DNA of 64,000 bases from Thiothrix winogradskyi. GTDB lineage: Bacteria > Pseudomonadota > Gammaproteobacteria > Thiotrichales > Thiotrichaceae. Position numbers and translations under genes: made by a program. The stretch lies in contig NZ_CP091244.1 in NCBI RefSeq assembly GCF_021650935.1, positions 3,286,001-3,350,000 of the forward strand, in the 5' to 3' direction. Below the pieces are notes generated by a model, which was not told where the DNA came from, did not search any database, and worked only from the letters and a program-made list of their open reading frames with translations. Of the stretch, positions 53,584 through 63,303 are shown one piece after another (the stretch's first letter is position 1; each line of letters starts with the position of its first letter).

Positions 53584-54256
53584 AGTGATTATTTCCTGCC
53601 AACAATTGGGTAAACGTTTCAGCGAAGGGCGGCTCGATGTTGAGGTGTTGCGTGGGGTGGATTTGGACATTCATCAAGGGGAAAAAGTCGCAATTCTCGG
53701 CAGTTCCGGTAGCGGCAAAAGCACCTTGCTGCACTTAATGGGCGGTTTGGATTTGCCCTCCACCGGGCATGTGGAAGTTCTCGGCAAACGTATGGATCAA
53801 TTATCCGATACCGAACGCGGCGTCTTGCGTAACGAGTCGATGGGCTTTATCTACCAATTTCACCACCTGTTACCCGAATTCACTGCGTTAGAAAACGTTG
53901 CCATGCCCTTATTGATTCGCGGCGTGAAAGTGGCAGAAGCCAGTGCGCAAGCCAGCGATATGCTGGCAAAAGTCGGGCTGAAAGAGCGTCTTGACCATAA
54001 ACCTGCCCAGCTTTCCGGTGGGGAACGCCAACGGGCAGCAATTGCCCGCGCTCTGGTGACACGCCCCAAAGCCGTGTTAGCCGACGAACCCACTGGCAAT
54101 CTTGATCATCACACGGCGGACAATGTGTTTAATTTAATGCAAGGGCTGAATGAAGACTTAGGCACGGCGTTCGTGGTTGTTACCCACGACCTGCAATTGG
54201 CAGCAAAAATGGATACGGTTTACCGGTTGACGGATGGTGTGTTAGCCAACGCTTAA
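53576..54256 (+). CDS. lolD: Lipoprotein-releasing ABC ATPase LolD
   Basis: 226 residues from ATG 53576. Walker A GSSGSGKST, signature LSGGERQRAAIARAL and Walker B AVLADEPTGNLD are all intact. It powers lipoprotein release by LolC/E at the cytoplasmic face. Third gene of the translationally coupled lol set; converges with the DUF2062 gene. Confidence 0.95.
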   Translation: MSKVIISCQQLGKRFSEGRLDVEVLRGVDLDIHQGEKVAILGSSGSGKSTLLHLMGGLDLPSTGHVEVLGKRMDQLSDTERGVLRNESMGFIYQFHHLLPEFTALENVAMPLLIRGVKVAEASAQASDMLAKVGLKERLDHKPAQLSGGERQRAAIARALVTRPKAVLADEPTGNLDHHTADNVFNLMQGLNEDLGTAFVVVTHDLQLAAKMDTVYRLTDGVLANA

Positions 54257-54810
54257 TCTGCTGAATCCTGATCGTTTGCTGGCGGCGGGGATTTGCGTTG
54301 TTTGCGTTCACGCCGCTCCTTCAAATGTTTCAACATATGCAAACGCCACAATAAATGTACGCCGTAATAGCCCGCGAGGGATGACAATACTGCCGTGATA
54401 AAAATACCCAACAAAAATGGCTTCCAAATGAGAATCAAACCATTCATTAACCAATCAAGACTAGGCTCAAAATTAAAACCCGCAGGCGGATGCCCTACAA
54501 TCGCAGCTCCCACTAAATAAGCACCATACAGCATGGGAGGCATGGTCACGGGATTGGTCACAAATACCAATACCACCGCCAATGGTAAATTTGCCCGAAA
54601 AAAGACAGCTAATAATGCTGCAATAATGGATTGGAACGGTATCGGAATCCACATACAAAACAGTCCAATCGCAAAAGCCGAGGCTACATTGCGGCGATTT
54701 AAATGCCACAAATACGGCAAATGCAGCGTATCCCCCAAAAACTGGAGATGTTTGTGTTCTTTCAGTTTGTCAGGGTTAGGGAATAGCTTACGCAACAATT
54801 TTCGCGGCAT
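54253..54810 (-). CDS. DUF2062 membrane protein
   Basis: A 185-residue protein with three membrane helices (VASAFAIGLFCMWIPIPFQS, LAVVLVFVTNPVTMPPMLYG, WKPFLLGIFITAVLSSLAGY). The PIPFQS...NPVT motif is the DUF2062 signature. The family sits between lol and comEC genes in many gammaproteobacteria; its role is unknown. The C-terminal tail is basic then acidic. The end overlaps the lolD stop by 4 bases, convergently. Confidence 0.88.
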   Translation of the reverse strand: MPRKLLRKLFPNPDKLKEHKHLQFLGDTLHLPYLWHLNRRNVASAFAIGLFCMWIPIPFQSIIAALLAVFFRANLPLAVVLVFVTNPVTMPPMLYGAYLVGAAIVGHPPAGFNFEPSLDWLMNGLILIWKPFLLGIFITAVLSSLAGYYGVHLLWRLHMLKHLKERRERKQRKSPPPANDQDSAD

Positions 54811-54856
54811 GAAGTTTTAACAGCAATAATAATTAAGGTTAGTCATTATCCATGGT

Positions 54857-57154
54857 TTGCGAAATATGCGCACCTTTTCAGTGAGTTTTTTTATCGGCAC
54901 ACTCGTGTTATGGGTACTGCCGCGCCTGCCGACGCTGGATGCGCTGTTTTGGGGAAGCATCATCGCTGTCGGTGTCATCATTGGTGCGGCATGGCGTTAC
55001 CAGCAGCGGCAAACAGCCAAATTGCTTGCAGGTGTGTTACTGGGCAGTGTTTACGCCTTATGGGTTGCCAGTGGTGTCAGGGCTGACTGGCTTCCTGAAG
55101 CATCGGAAGGTGAAGACATGCTACTCACCGGTACGATTGCCGATGTACCGGAATGGCGGGCGGATGGCAGCAGTTTTCTGTTTGACAGCGATACCGCCAG
55201 CTACCGGGGACGCTTGCGCCTCGCTTGGTACGCAGAGGATGCCCCTAAACTGCACGCGGGCGAGCGCTGGCAATTGCTGGTACGCGGCAAACGCCCCAAT
55301 GGTTTCATGAACCCGAATGGCTTTGATTACGAACAATGGCTGTTTTCACAGCGCATCGGTGGCAGCGGCTACGTGCGTAAATCAGCGGATAACCAGCGTT
55401 TAGCCGCAGCATCTTGGTGGCAACCGAACCACTTACGCCAACAATTGCAGGAAAAAATTTCAGCAGCGCTACCCGATTCCGCCATGACCGGCTTGGTGCA
55501 GGGGTTGGCAATTGCCTATACCGCTACCATTCCGCAGCAACAATGGGAGATCTTGCGTCAAACTGGCACGATTCATTTACTGGCGATTTCGGGTTTGCAC
55601 ATTACGATGGTCGCCAGTCTGGGTATTTTGCCGGTGTGGGGGCTTTGGCGCTTGTTTCCTGGCTTGTACCTGTGGTTGCCATTGCGGGTGGCTGCCGGGC
55701 TGTCCGGTGGGGTGTTGGCAACGGCGTATTCCTTGCTGGCGGGGTTCAATATTCCGACACAGCGCACCCTGATTATGTTACTGGTGGTGATGGCTGGCTT
55801 GCTATGGCGACGGCAAGTGCCGTTCAGTGTCACCATGAGTATTGCGCTCTTGCTGGTGTTGCTGCTCGACCCCTTGGCGAGTCTGGCGGTAGGGTTTTGG
55901 TTATCGTTTTTGACGGTGGCTTTGCTGGCATTTTTGGGAATGCGCCAACGTAAACTGGGGAAATCATCCGTGGTATGGATGCAGTTGGTATTATCACTGG
56001 GAACCATTCCACTGGCAGCAGGCTTTTTCGGCATGATTTCGTTAAGCTCGCCGGTAGCAAACTTATTGGCAATTCCGGTCATTACTTTTGTGGTTACGCC
56101 CTTGGTATTGCTGGGAATCGTGTTCGCAGGGTGGTGGGAAGCCGCAGCCACCGGGGTTTGGACAGTTGCCGCCACTTTGCTGGAATGGCTGATGTGGGTA
56201 TTGGAATGGCTTGCCGCCCTGCCCTTGTCGTCGGTGTATATGCCGTTAGTTCCCTTGCCGTGGGTAGTGCTGGCAATAGTGGGTTTTATGTTGCTGTGGT
56301 TGCCGCGTGGCATACCGGGGCGTTGGTTGGGCATATTACTAATGCTCCCCCTGATGTTGTATCAGCCCCCCAAGGTCGTACCGGGTGCATTTCGCCTCAG
56401 TGTGCTGGATGTGGGTCAGGGGTTGGCAACGGTGGTGCAAACTGCCAACCATACCTTGGTATTCGATACCGGACCCAAAGTGTCAGACAGTTTTGATACC
56501 GGTGAATTGGTGGTGTTACCCTGGCTACGCGGGCAAACCATTAACCAAGTCGACACCCTGATCGTATCTCATGCCGATAACGATCATAGCGGCGGTGCCA
56601 ATGCATTACTGAACGCCCTACCCGTCACAAATTTGCTGGTCAGCAGCACCGAAATACTCACAAATCATCACTCAAATTTATGCATTGCGGGTCAAACATG
56701 GCAATGGGATGGGGTAACGTTCACGATCTTACACCCCGCTGAGGACTTCGCGGACACCAAGAAAAACAACCGCTCCTGCGTATTGAAAATAGCGAACCCG
56801 CATCACCGCGTATTATTGACCGCCGATATTGAGCGCCCCGCCGAAAAGTGGTTACTCAAACAAGCCGCTGACATACCAGCAGATGTGCTACTGTTACCGC
56901 ATCACGGCAGTAAAACCTCATCCAGCCCAGCGTTTATACAAGCGGTTGCGCCTAAGCTCGGCATTGTCACCAGCGGCTACCGCAACCGTTTCAACCACCC
57001 GCACCCCAGCGTCACCCAACGTTATCAGGCACGTGACATAAAATTACTGAACACCGCCGAAACCGGTGAATTGCGGCTCGATTTTCCTGCCACTCCCTCA
57101 AACCTGCACTGGCGCGAATGGCGCACCGCAAAAATGCACCTTTGGCAACGTTAA
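54857..57154 (+). CDS. comEC: DNA uptake channel ComEC/Rec2
   Basis: A 765-residue protein. N-terminal DUF4131/OB-like region (TGTIADVPEWRADGSSFLFD), Competence domain with membrane helices (GLAIAYTATIPQQQWEILRQTGTIHLLAISGLH), then a metallo-beta-lactamase domain (SVLDVGQGLATVVQTANHTL, SHADNDHSGG, LPHHGSKTS). It carries single-stranded DNA across the inner membrane in natural transformation. Full length, so the host may be competent. Confidence 0.93.
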   Translation: MRNMRTFSVSFFIGTLVLWVLPRLPTLDALFWGSIIAVGVIIGAAWRYQQRQTAKLLAGVLLGSVYALWVASGVRADWLPEASEGEDMLLTGTIADVPEWRADGSSFLFDSDTASYRGRLRLAWYAEDAPKLHAGERWQLLVRGKRPNGFMNPNGFDYEQWLFSQRIGGSGYVRKSADNQRLAAASWWQPNHLRQQLQEKISAALPDSAMTGLVQGLAIAYTATIPQQQWEILRQTGTIHLLAISGLHITMVASLGILPVWGLWRLFPGLYLWLPLRVAAGLSGGVLATAYSLLAGFNIPTQRTLIMLLVVMAGLLWRRQVPFSVTMSIALLLVLLLDPLASLAVGFWLSFLTVALLAFLGMRQRKLGKSSVVWMQLVLSLGTIPLAAGFFGMISLSSPVANLLAIPVITFVVTPLVLLGIVFAGWWEAAATGVWTVAATLLEWLMWVLEWLAALPLSSVYMPLVPLPWVVLAIVGFMLLWLPRGIPGRWLGILLMLPLMLYQPPKVVPGAFRLSVLDVGQGLATVVQTANHTLVFDTGPKVSDSFDTGELVVLPWLRGQTINQVDTLIVSHADNDHSGGANALLNALPVTNLLVSSTEILTNHHSNLCIAGQTWQWDGVTFTILHPAEDFADTKKNNRSCVLKIANPHHRVLLTADIERPAEKWLLKQAADIPADVLLLPHHGSKTSSSPAFIQAVAPKLGIVTSGYRNRFNHPHPSVTQRYQARDIKLLNTAETGELRLDFPATPSNLHWREWRTAKMHLWQR

Positions 57155-57279
57155 CTCGCACAGTAACGTGGCAAAACATTATTACTTATGCCAGAATCTA
57201 GGCAATCTCACCATTGTTCATCGCGCAGACAGGTTGGCGGCTCCCTGTTATTGTGTGCCAGTAGTGCTTAGGAATTATC

Positions 57280-59604
57280 ATGAAATTGGAAGAAAAGGAT
57301 CTCGACATCTTTAAAAAGCTGGATTCAAACGTTTATCTGACCCTAAATGATAAGCAGGAATTGAAAACCAGTGTGGATGAATTAGCCCTGCGCTTACAGG
57401 AACGTGAGCAGCGCTTGCGCGAAATATCGGGATTATTGCTGGAAAAAGACGGGCATATCCGGGTACGTGACGCCCGCATTGACGAGCGCGACAAGCGCAT
57501 GGAAACCCTCGCACGCTTGCTGGGGGAAAAAGAAAAGCTACTCACCCAACAAAACCAATTACTCGAAGAAAAAGAAAAAGCCCTACGCAGCCGTGATGAA
57601 GGCGTGGTCAACCGCGACCGTGCCGTACAACAGCGCGATACCATGCTGAGTGACCGTGAGGCTCGCTTAAGTACGCTGGAACAAAACCTCGCGCATTACG
57701 AAAAACTGTTGCAGGAAAAAGAACTGCAAATCCAGATGCGTGACCGCAGTCTCGAAGACAAAGACCGCTCACTCTCGCGCATTGACCAAGCCATTCAAAG
57801 CAAAGACAAACTGCTGCAAAGCCGCGATGACAGCATCGGCAAAAAAGATCAGCAATTGCTGGATCGCGAAGCCTTATTACAAGAACGTACTCGTCAAACC
57901 CTAGAGCAGGAAAAAATGCTCAAGGAACGCGACAAGCACCTCAGCGAACGCGATAACCACGTCTCAGAGCGGGATCGCCAACTCGCCGCCCGCGATTCCC
58001 ACATCGACCTTGCTAACCAGCATTTGCAAGCGCGTGACCGCACCATTGCTGACCGTGATCAACAAATTCAAAACCGCGAAATGTTGCTTAAAGAAAAAGC
58101 AACAATGCTGCAAGAACGTGATCAACGCATTGGCATTCAGCAACAGCAGGTCGAAAAGCGCGACACCACCCTCAGTCAACGCGACCGCGAACTCAGCGAA
58201 CGCGACCGCACCGTTGCCGAACGTGATAACGAATTGCGCCTGCGGGAAGAAGCCATTCGCAACCGTGACCAGCAAGGGCTGGATTTCCTGCAAACCATCC
58301 GCGAACTCGAAGACCATTTGCAGGAACGTGACGGTCAACTAACCGAACGCGACCGCCAACTGATGATGCGTGACGAGCGCATCAATAAAGCAGATGAAGA
58401 TTTGCGCGACCGTGACACGCGCCTGTCCAGCCGTGACCGCACGGTCGAAGAACGCGACGTACAAATTACCGAACGCGACCGCCGCGTCAAAGAACGTGAT
58501 ATTTCCCTGCGCGAGCGCGATACCCGTATCAGTGGGCAAGACTTGCAACTGCGCGAGCGCGACAAGCAATTGCAATTGCGCGATTCGCAAGTCCAAAGCC
58601 GCGATGTCACCATCGGCGAACGCGACCACAGCATCAAGGAACGCGATTCCCACATTACCCAAGTCAACGGGCAAATGCAGGAACGCGATGAAACCATTCA
58701 TGCGCGTGATTCACTGCTGACCGAGCGCAATGCGGCGATTCAGCAACGTGACGACACGGTACGGGAACGCGATTTCCAACTCACCGAACGTGAGCAAACC
58801 ATCCAGCAACGCGACACCTCACTGCAAGAGCGCGACCGCCACATTCAAAATTTGGGTGAATTTCTCACTGAACGCGACAGTAGCCTGCAAGTTCGCGATA
58901 CCGAAATTGCCGCGCGGGATGAGCAAGTTCGTAACCTGCAACTGGAAGTGCACCTGCGTGACCAAAGCATTGCCGAACGTGATGTGCAATTACAACTCCG
59001 CGACCAAACCGTGCAAGACCGGGATGAATTCCTCTCCGAACGCGAAGAAACCCTTTCCGAACGTGACGCTACTGTTGCGGAACGTGACGCACAAATCGAA
59101 CAACGTGACCTGCAACTGCAACACAAAGAAGAAGCGTTACAAGCCCGTGACCAGCAAGTACACCTGCGCGATACCGAGATTGCCAAGCGCGATACCAGCC
59201 TGCACGAACGCGAGGTCACCGTCTCGCAACGCGACGCACAACTGCAAGCACGGGATGAGCAACTCAATAAACGTGACACCAGCCTGCATGACCGTGACCA
59301 GACCATTGTGGCGAAAGAAGCGCATATCCGCCGCCGCGATGAGCGCTTGCAAGAACTCACCTTGCGCATCCAGCATCTGGAAAACACCCTGAAAGAAAAC
59401 CAGCAACAGTTACAAAACCGTGATGAATCCCTGCACCAACGCGATTTAATTATTGCGCAACGTGACCGCCAGATCGACAAACTGGATAAAAGCGTGGTCA
59501 AGTATGCAGCTAGTTCACAAAGCCTATTTATTAAAGGTGCAGTAACCGGCTTAATTGCCGCCTTGGTATTTGTGTTAGGGCTACGCTTAATGGCAATTAT
59601 CTAA
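57280..59604 (+). CDS. Tail-anchored giant heptad-repeat coiled-coil protein
   Basis: A 774-residue protein. From about residue 35 to 745 the sequence is a run of roughly 100 seven-residue units with consensus xRDxxLx (e.g. ERDRQLA, ARDRTIA, QRDTSLQ), almost without skips. The end is one membrane helix (IKGAVTGLIAALVFVLGLRL) and a very short tail. This predicts a continuous helical rod near 100 nm, anchored by its C-terminus. Arg/Asp/Glu fill most positions, with Leu, Ile or Val at one core site per heptad. There is no signal peptide, so the rod is probably cytoplasmic. No function can be assigned. Confidence 0.8.
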   Translation: MKLEEKDLDIFKKLDSNVYLTLNDKQELKTSVDELALRLQEREQRLREISGLLLEKDGHIRVRDARIDERDKRMETLARLLGEKEKLLTQQNQLLEEKEKALRSRDEGVVNRDRAVQQRDTMLSDREARLSTLEQNLAHYEKLLQEKELQIQMRDRSLEDKDRSLSRIDQAIQSKDKLLQSRDDSIGKKDQQLLDREALLQERTRQTLEQEKMLKERDKHLSERDNHVSERDRQLAARDSHIDLANQHLQARDRTIADRDQQIQNREMLLKEKATMLQERDQRIGIQQQQVEKRDTTLSQRDRELSERDRTVAERDNELRLREEAIRNRDQQGLDFLQTIRELEDHLQERDGQLTERDRQLMMRDERINKADEDLRDRDTRLSSRDRTVEERDVQITERDRRVKERDISLRERDTRISGQDLQLRERDKQLQLRDSQVQSRDVTIGERDHSIKERDSHITQVNGQMQERDETIHARDSLLTERNAAIQQRDDTVRERDFQLTEREQTIQQRDTSLQERDRHIQNLGEFLTERDSSLQVRDTEIAARDEQVRNLQLEVHLRDQSIAERDVQLQLRDQTVQDRDEFLSEREETLSERDATVAERDAQIEQRDLQLQHKEEALQARDQQVHLRDTEIAKRDTSLHEREVTVSQRDAQLQARDEQLNKRDTSLHDRDQTIVAKEAHIRRRDERLQELTLRIQHLENTLKENQQQLQNRDESLHQRDLIIAQRDRQIDKLDKSVVKYAASSQSLFIKGAVTGLIAALVFVLGLRLMAII

Positions 59605-59679
59605 GCAGCACAGACGGCATTGCAGCAAACCACCCCACGGCATAGAATACCGTGTTTTTCGCCCCAGGATGCACACACG

Positions 59680-61266
59680 ATGACGACTGCCTCTAACCTG
59701 CCTGTCACCCGCGCTTTGCTGAGCGTTTCCGACAAATCCGGCGTACTGGAATTTGCCCGGTTCCTGCACAGCCAAGGCGTACATTTACTCTCCACAGGTG
59801 GCACTGCCAAACTGCTGGCGGATAATGGCGTACCCGTCACCGAAGTTTCCGACTACACCGGCTTCCCGGAAATGATGGACGGGCGTGTCAAAACCCTGCA
59901 CCCCAAAATTCACGGCGGCATTTTGGCGCGTCGTGGACAAGATGATGCGGTCATGGCAGAACACGGCATCGGGCGCATCGACCTGATCGTGGTCAACCTT
60001 TACCCGTTTGAATCGACTGTTTCCAAACCCGGTTGCACCTTTGAAGACGCCGTTGAAAACATCGACATCGGCGGTCCCACAATGGTACGCGCCAGTGCCA
60101 AAAACCACGCGCATGTGACTATCGTGACTGAACCCGGCGATTACGACCGCATTCAGGCAGAAATGGAAGCCAGCGCAGGCTGCATTAGCCCTGCTACCCG
60201 TTTTGACCTTGCAATTAAAGCGTTTGAACACACCGCACGTTACGACGGCATGATTGCCAACTATTTCGGCGCACGGGTCGGCGAAGCCAGCCATGCAGCA
60301 CCGGCAACGTTCCCGCGCACGTTTAGCCTGCAAGTTGAAAAGAAGCAAGATTGCCGCTACGGTGAAAACAGTCACCAAGCAGGCGCGTTTTACGCGGAAT
60401 ACAACGCCCCACAAGGCAGCATTGCTACCGCCATCCAGATTCAAGGCAAGGAATTGTCTTACAACAATATTGCCGATACCGACGCGGCACTCGAATGCGT
60501 CAAGCAATTCGACGGCGCACCGGCTTGCGTTATCGTCAAGCACGCTAACCCTTGCGGCGTTGCCATTGGCGCGAATTTGCTGGAAGCCTACAACCGTGCT
60601 TACAGCACTGACCCTGAATCCGCGTTCGGCGGCATTATTGCATTCAACCAACCGCTAGATGGCGAAACCGCAAAAGTGATCGTGGATCGTCAGTTTGTGG
60701 AAGTCATTATCGCACCGGGAGTTTCGCCTGAAGCCGTTGCGGTCGTCGCTGCCAAGAAAAACGTGCGCTTGTTGACCGTGGATATGTGGAGTGGTGACGT
60801 TCCCAATCGTCTCGACTTCAAACGGGTTAACGGTGGCTTGCTGGTGCAAACGGCTGACATCGCGTTGCTGGATGAGCTGAAAGTCGTGTCTACGCGCCAA
60901 CCTTCTGAGGCTGAATTGCTGGATCTACAATTTGCTTGGAAGGTTGCCAAATTCGTTAAATCCAACGCTATTGTGTACGCGAAAGGCAATATGACCATTG
61001 GCGTGGGTGCGGGTCAAATGAGCCGTATCAATTCCGCACGGATTGCGGGGATCAAGGCGGAACATGCTGGGCTGGTCGTACCAGGTTCGGTGATGGCATC
61101 GGATGCGTTTTTCCCCTTCCGTGATGGTATCGACAGTGCTGCGGCAGCGGGGATCAAAGCAGTGATTCAGCCGGGTGGCTCGATGCGTGATGAAGAAGTG
61201 ATTGCTGCGGCGAACGAGCATGGCATGGCAATGGTGTTCACCGGGATGCGTCATTTCAGGCACTAA
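59680..61266 (+). CDS. purH: Bifunctional AICAR formyltransferase/IMP cyclohydrolase
   Basis: 528 residues from ATG 59680 (MTTASNLPVTRALLSVSDKS); a longer in-frame start lacks family support. N-terminal cyclohydrolase (MGS-like) domain (TGGTAKLLADNGVPVTEVSD, GRVKTLHPKIHGG). C-terminal transformylase has RYGENSHQAGAFY, KHANPCGVA and the final FTGMRHFRH. It performs the last two steps of IMP synthesis in the cytoplasm. Confidence 0.97.
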   Translation: MTTASNLPVTRALLSVSDKSGVLEFARFLHSQGVHLLSTGGTAKLLADNGVPVTEVSDYTGFPEMMDGRVKTLHPKIHGGILARRGQDDAVMAEHGIGRIDLIVVNLYPFESTVSKPGCTFEDAVENIDIGGPTMVRASAKNHAHVTIVTEPGDYDRIQAEMEASAGCISPATRFDLAIKAFEHTARYDGMIANYFGARVGEASHAAPATFPRTFSLQVEKKQDCRYGENSHQAGAFYAEYNAPQGSIATAIQIQGKELSYNNIADTDAALECVKQFDGAPACVIVKHANPCGVAIGANLLEAYNRAYSTDPESAFGGIIAFNQPLDGETAKVIVDRQFVEVIIAPGVSPEAVAVVAAKKNVRLLTVDMWSGDVPNRLDFKRVNGGLLVQTADIALLDELKVVSTRQPSEAELLDLQFAWKVAKFVKSNAIVYAKGNMTIGVGAGQMSRINSARIAGIKAEHAGLVVPGSVMASDAFFPFRDGIDSAAAAGIKAVIQPGGSMRDEEVIAAANEHGMAMVFTGMRHFRH

Positions 61267-61287
61267 TCGCTAATCAATAGTCACCAC

Positions 61288-61314
61288 AAAAAGGGCGCAA
61301 TATGCGCCCTTTTT
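61288..61314. terminator. Bidirectional terminator after purH
   Basis: AAAAAGGGCGCA-ATA-TGCGCCCTTTTT, a perfect stem with A and T runs for the two convergent genes. Confidence 0.9.
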
Positions 61315-61673
61315 CAAAATGGTACGTGGAACAGTTGGCGAATGCCTTGTTTCATGCGACTGCTGGCACTTTCTGATTGTGATTGCGAGGCAGCAAAGAC
61401 TTCACGCGGCGTGTAACCGAAGGTTTCATTAAACATGCCGAAGTCGATACGAAAACTTTCACCTTCTACGTAATAAGAAAGCAATTCAACTAACGGCATT
61501 TCACGGTCATGATGCGGCTTAACGGTTTTGATAAAACCTTGACGGCTTAGCTCGGTTGTCGCCTTCACAATGCGTTTGCGATTATTTTCATCAACAACAT
61601 GCCATGCGATTAAACCACTTTCCGGGGTCGCCTGATCATGGTCAATGGCTTTTAGGGTAAATGTCTTAATCAT
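61314..61673 (-). CDS. Hypothetical protein
   Basis: A 119-residue soluble protein, MIKTFTLKAIDHDQATPESG, with a mixed alpha/beta pattern and a polar C-terminus (SQSQSESASSRMKQGIRQLF). TATA-like AT-rich sequence upstream. No family is recognised; the codon pattern is unremarkable. Confidence 0.6.
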   Translation of the reverse strand: MIKTFTLKAIDHDQATPESGLIAWHVVDENNRKRIVKATTELSRQGFIKTVKPHHDREMPLVELLSYYVEGESFRIDFGMFNETFGYTPREVFAASQSQSESASSRMKQGIRQLFHVPF

Positions 61674-61783
61674 TGTCGTTTCCTGTGCCCATCAGTAGTA
61701 ACAAGGTATCATAAAATCTATGAATGATACAGATAAGCTAATGAACTAAAGATGAACAGAGAACAAGTATCAAGCAATCAAAC

Positions 61784-62509
61784 CTAGCTTGCAGCTAACG
61801 GGATCCAAGTACCATTGACTAAACCCTCCATTGGCTGAAAATTAATTTTATAACGCATTTTAGGCGATTCTGCTATCCAATAGCCGGGGTACACAAACCG
61901 TAAACCGCATTGACGCGCTTGCTCAATTTGCCACAGTACCGCGAACGTGCCTAAGCCGCGCGACTCACTGGCAGACGGATCAAAAAACGTGTAAACGGAT
62001 GACAAGCCATCTTTTAACTCATCCACAGCCGCCACTGCTAACAGATGATCCTGATCCCAAAACTCGACCAACAGCGTTTTACACCAATGATTCAGCAAAA
62101 ACCCGGCAAACGTATCCATATCATCCGTATCCATACCCCCGCCGGTATGGCGTTGCTTAATATAATGCCGGTACAAAGTGGCATATTCACGCTTGAAACC
62201 ACGGCGATTCACCACCACCCGCAAGTCCTGATTACGTTTCCAATTGCGCCGTTGGGAACGGTTAGGTTGGAAAGTACTGACCGGAATGCGGCTGGAAACA
62301 CAAGCGCTGCAATGACGGCAATGCGGGCGGTAAACATCATCACCACTACGCCGGAAACCACTGTCCAACAAGCGCCCATACAACTCAGCGGTCATCTTGT
62401 AGCCGGGGTCAACCAGCAGGTTCATCGCCTGACGTTCAGGTAAATAGGGGCAAGGATGCACGGCAGTAATATACAGGTTAAGACTGGCTTCTGCGGACAT
62501 CCGGTTCAT
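61784..62509 (-). CDS. bpt: Aspartate/glutamate leucyltransferase (Bpt/ATE family)
   Basis: A 241-residue protein. N-terminal ATE domain with CPYLPERQAMNLLVDPGYKM and a Cys-containing VYRPHCRHCSACVSSRIPV. C-terminal part DDMDTFAGFLLNHWCKTLLV, then VYTFFDPSASESRGLGTFAV. It transfers Leu from tRNA to N-terminal Asp/Glu, marking proteins for ClpS/ClpAP. It lies three bases after the FNR-like gene, hence co-transcribed. Confidence 0.92.
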   Translation of the reverse strand: MNRMSAEASLNLYITAVHPCPYLPERQAMNLLVDPGYKMTAELYGRLLDSGFRRSGDDVYRPHCRHCSACVSSRIPVSTFQPNRSQRRNWKRNQDLRVVVNRRGFKREYATLYRHYIKQRHTGGGMDTDDMDTFAGFLLNHWCKTLLVEFWDQDHLLAVAAVDELKDGLSSVYTFFDPSASESRGLGTFAVLWQIEQARQCGLRFVYPGYWIAESPKMRYKINFQPMEGLVNGTWIPLAAS

Positions 62510-62512
62510 CGT

Positions 62513-63217
62513 TTAGCAACTCCCGCTGGAACAGGCCGCCTTACGCAATCCATCAACATTTTCAAGCTGGATGCTGCCGCGTTGTTCGTTAAGAAAACCC
62601 TGACGTTTCCAATCGGACAAGAAACGGCTCACGGTTTCGATGGTTAACCCCAATAATTCCCCGATTTCGGCGCGTGACAGGGATAAAGCCACCCAACCAC
62701 CATTGCTGTTTTCACACCAACGGATCAGGAAAGACGCCAAGCGTTCGGCGGCTTTTTTCGCACCGAGTTCCAACATCATGTCCTCGGCTTCACGCAAATG
62801 CTGGATCCAACGCTTCATCATGGTGTTTTCGATTTCAGGGTTTTGTTTTTTTAATTCAGACAGTTCCGCCAATGGCAAACGGCAAACTTCAATATCATTC
62901 AGAGGAATCGCGGTATGATTGTAAGCTTCCCCGGCAAAACCATCGAAACCAAATAAATCACCGGTGCGCAACACCCGTACAATTTGGGTACGCCCGTTAG
63001 GCAGGGTTTTAATCAGCTTCACCAAGCCTTTGCGCAAGGTAAAGGCATTCAGGGAATTATCGCCCTGATGGTAAACCGTTTCATCGGCAGCATAGGTGAC
63101 GACAGACGGTTGGAACGCCTGTATTTCGATGAGCTTATCCCGTGGCAATTGCGCAAAAATACTCAAATGCCGAATCTGGCAGGATTGGCAGTGTCCCCTA
63201 CCCTTGATGTTTGACAT
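62513..63217 (-). CDS. FNR/CRP-family regulator with incomplete Cys set
   Basis: A 234-residue protein. N-terminal HCQSCQIRHLSIF aligns with E. coli FNR HCQDCSISQLCIPF: Cys10 and Cys13 are kept but the third ligand is Ser19. The internal Cys (IEVCRLPL, FNR Cys122 place) is present. The cAMP-like beta-roll and C-terminal HTH (LSRAEIGELLGLTIETVSRF) are typical, with recognition helix E-TVSR as in FNR. The tail ends CSSGSC. It probably regulates respiration genes; whether it can bind a [4Fe-4S] cluster is uncertain. Divergent-neighbour context: haem protein gene downstream on the same strand, bpt after it. Confidence 0.88.
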   Translation of the reverse strand: MSNIKGRGHCQSCQIRHLSIFAQLPRDKLIEIQAFQPSVVTYAADETVYHQGDNSLNAFTLRKGLVKLIKTLPNGRTQIVRVLRTGDLFGFDGFAGEAYNHTAIPLNDIEVCRLPLAELSELKKQNPEIENTMMKRWIQHLREAEDMMLELGAKKAAERLASFLIRWCENSNGGWVALSLSRAEIGELLGLTIETVSRFLSDWKRQGFLNEQRGSIQLENVDGLRKAACSSGSC

Positions 63218-63303
63218 ACCCTCTCCTTCGTTTTACCGCCAGTACAACGGTATATTACCCTTATACTCTAAGTGTATGGAGAGGGTATGGCAAGAAGCCA
63301 GCG

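Noticed and set aside
57280..59604. Several overlapping frames (e.g. 58370-58720 plus, 58845-59501 minus) as separate genes
   Set aside because: They are artefacts of the repetitive heptad coding sequence; only the frame with the xRDxxLx register has a start, ribosome context and a membrane anchor.
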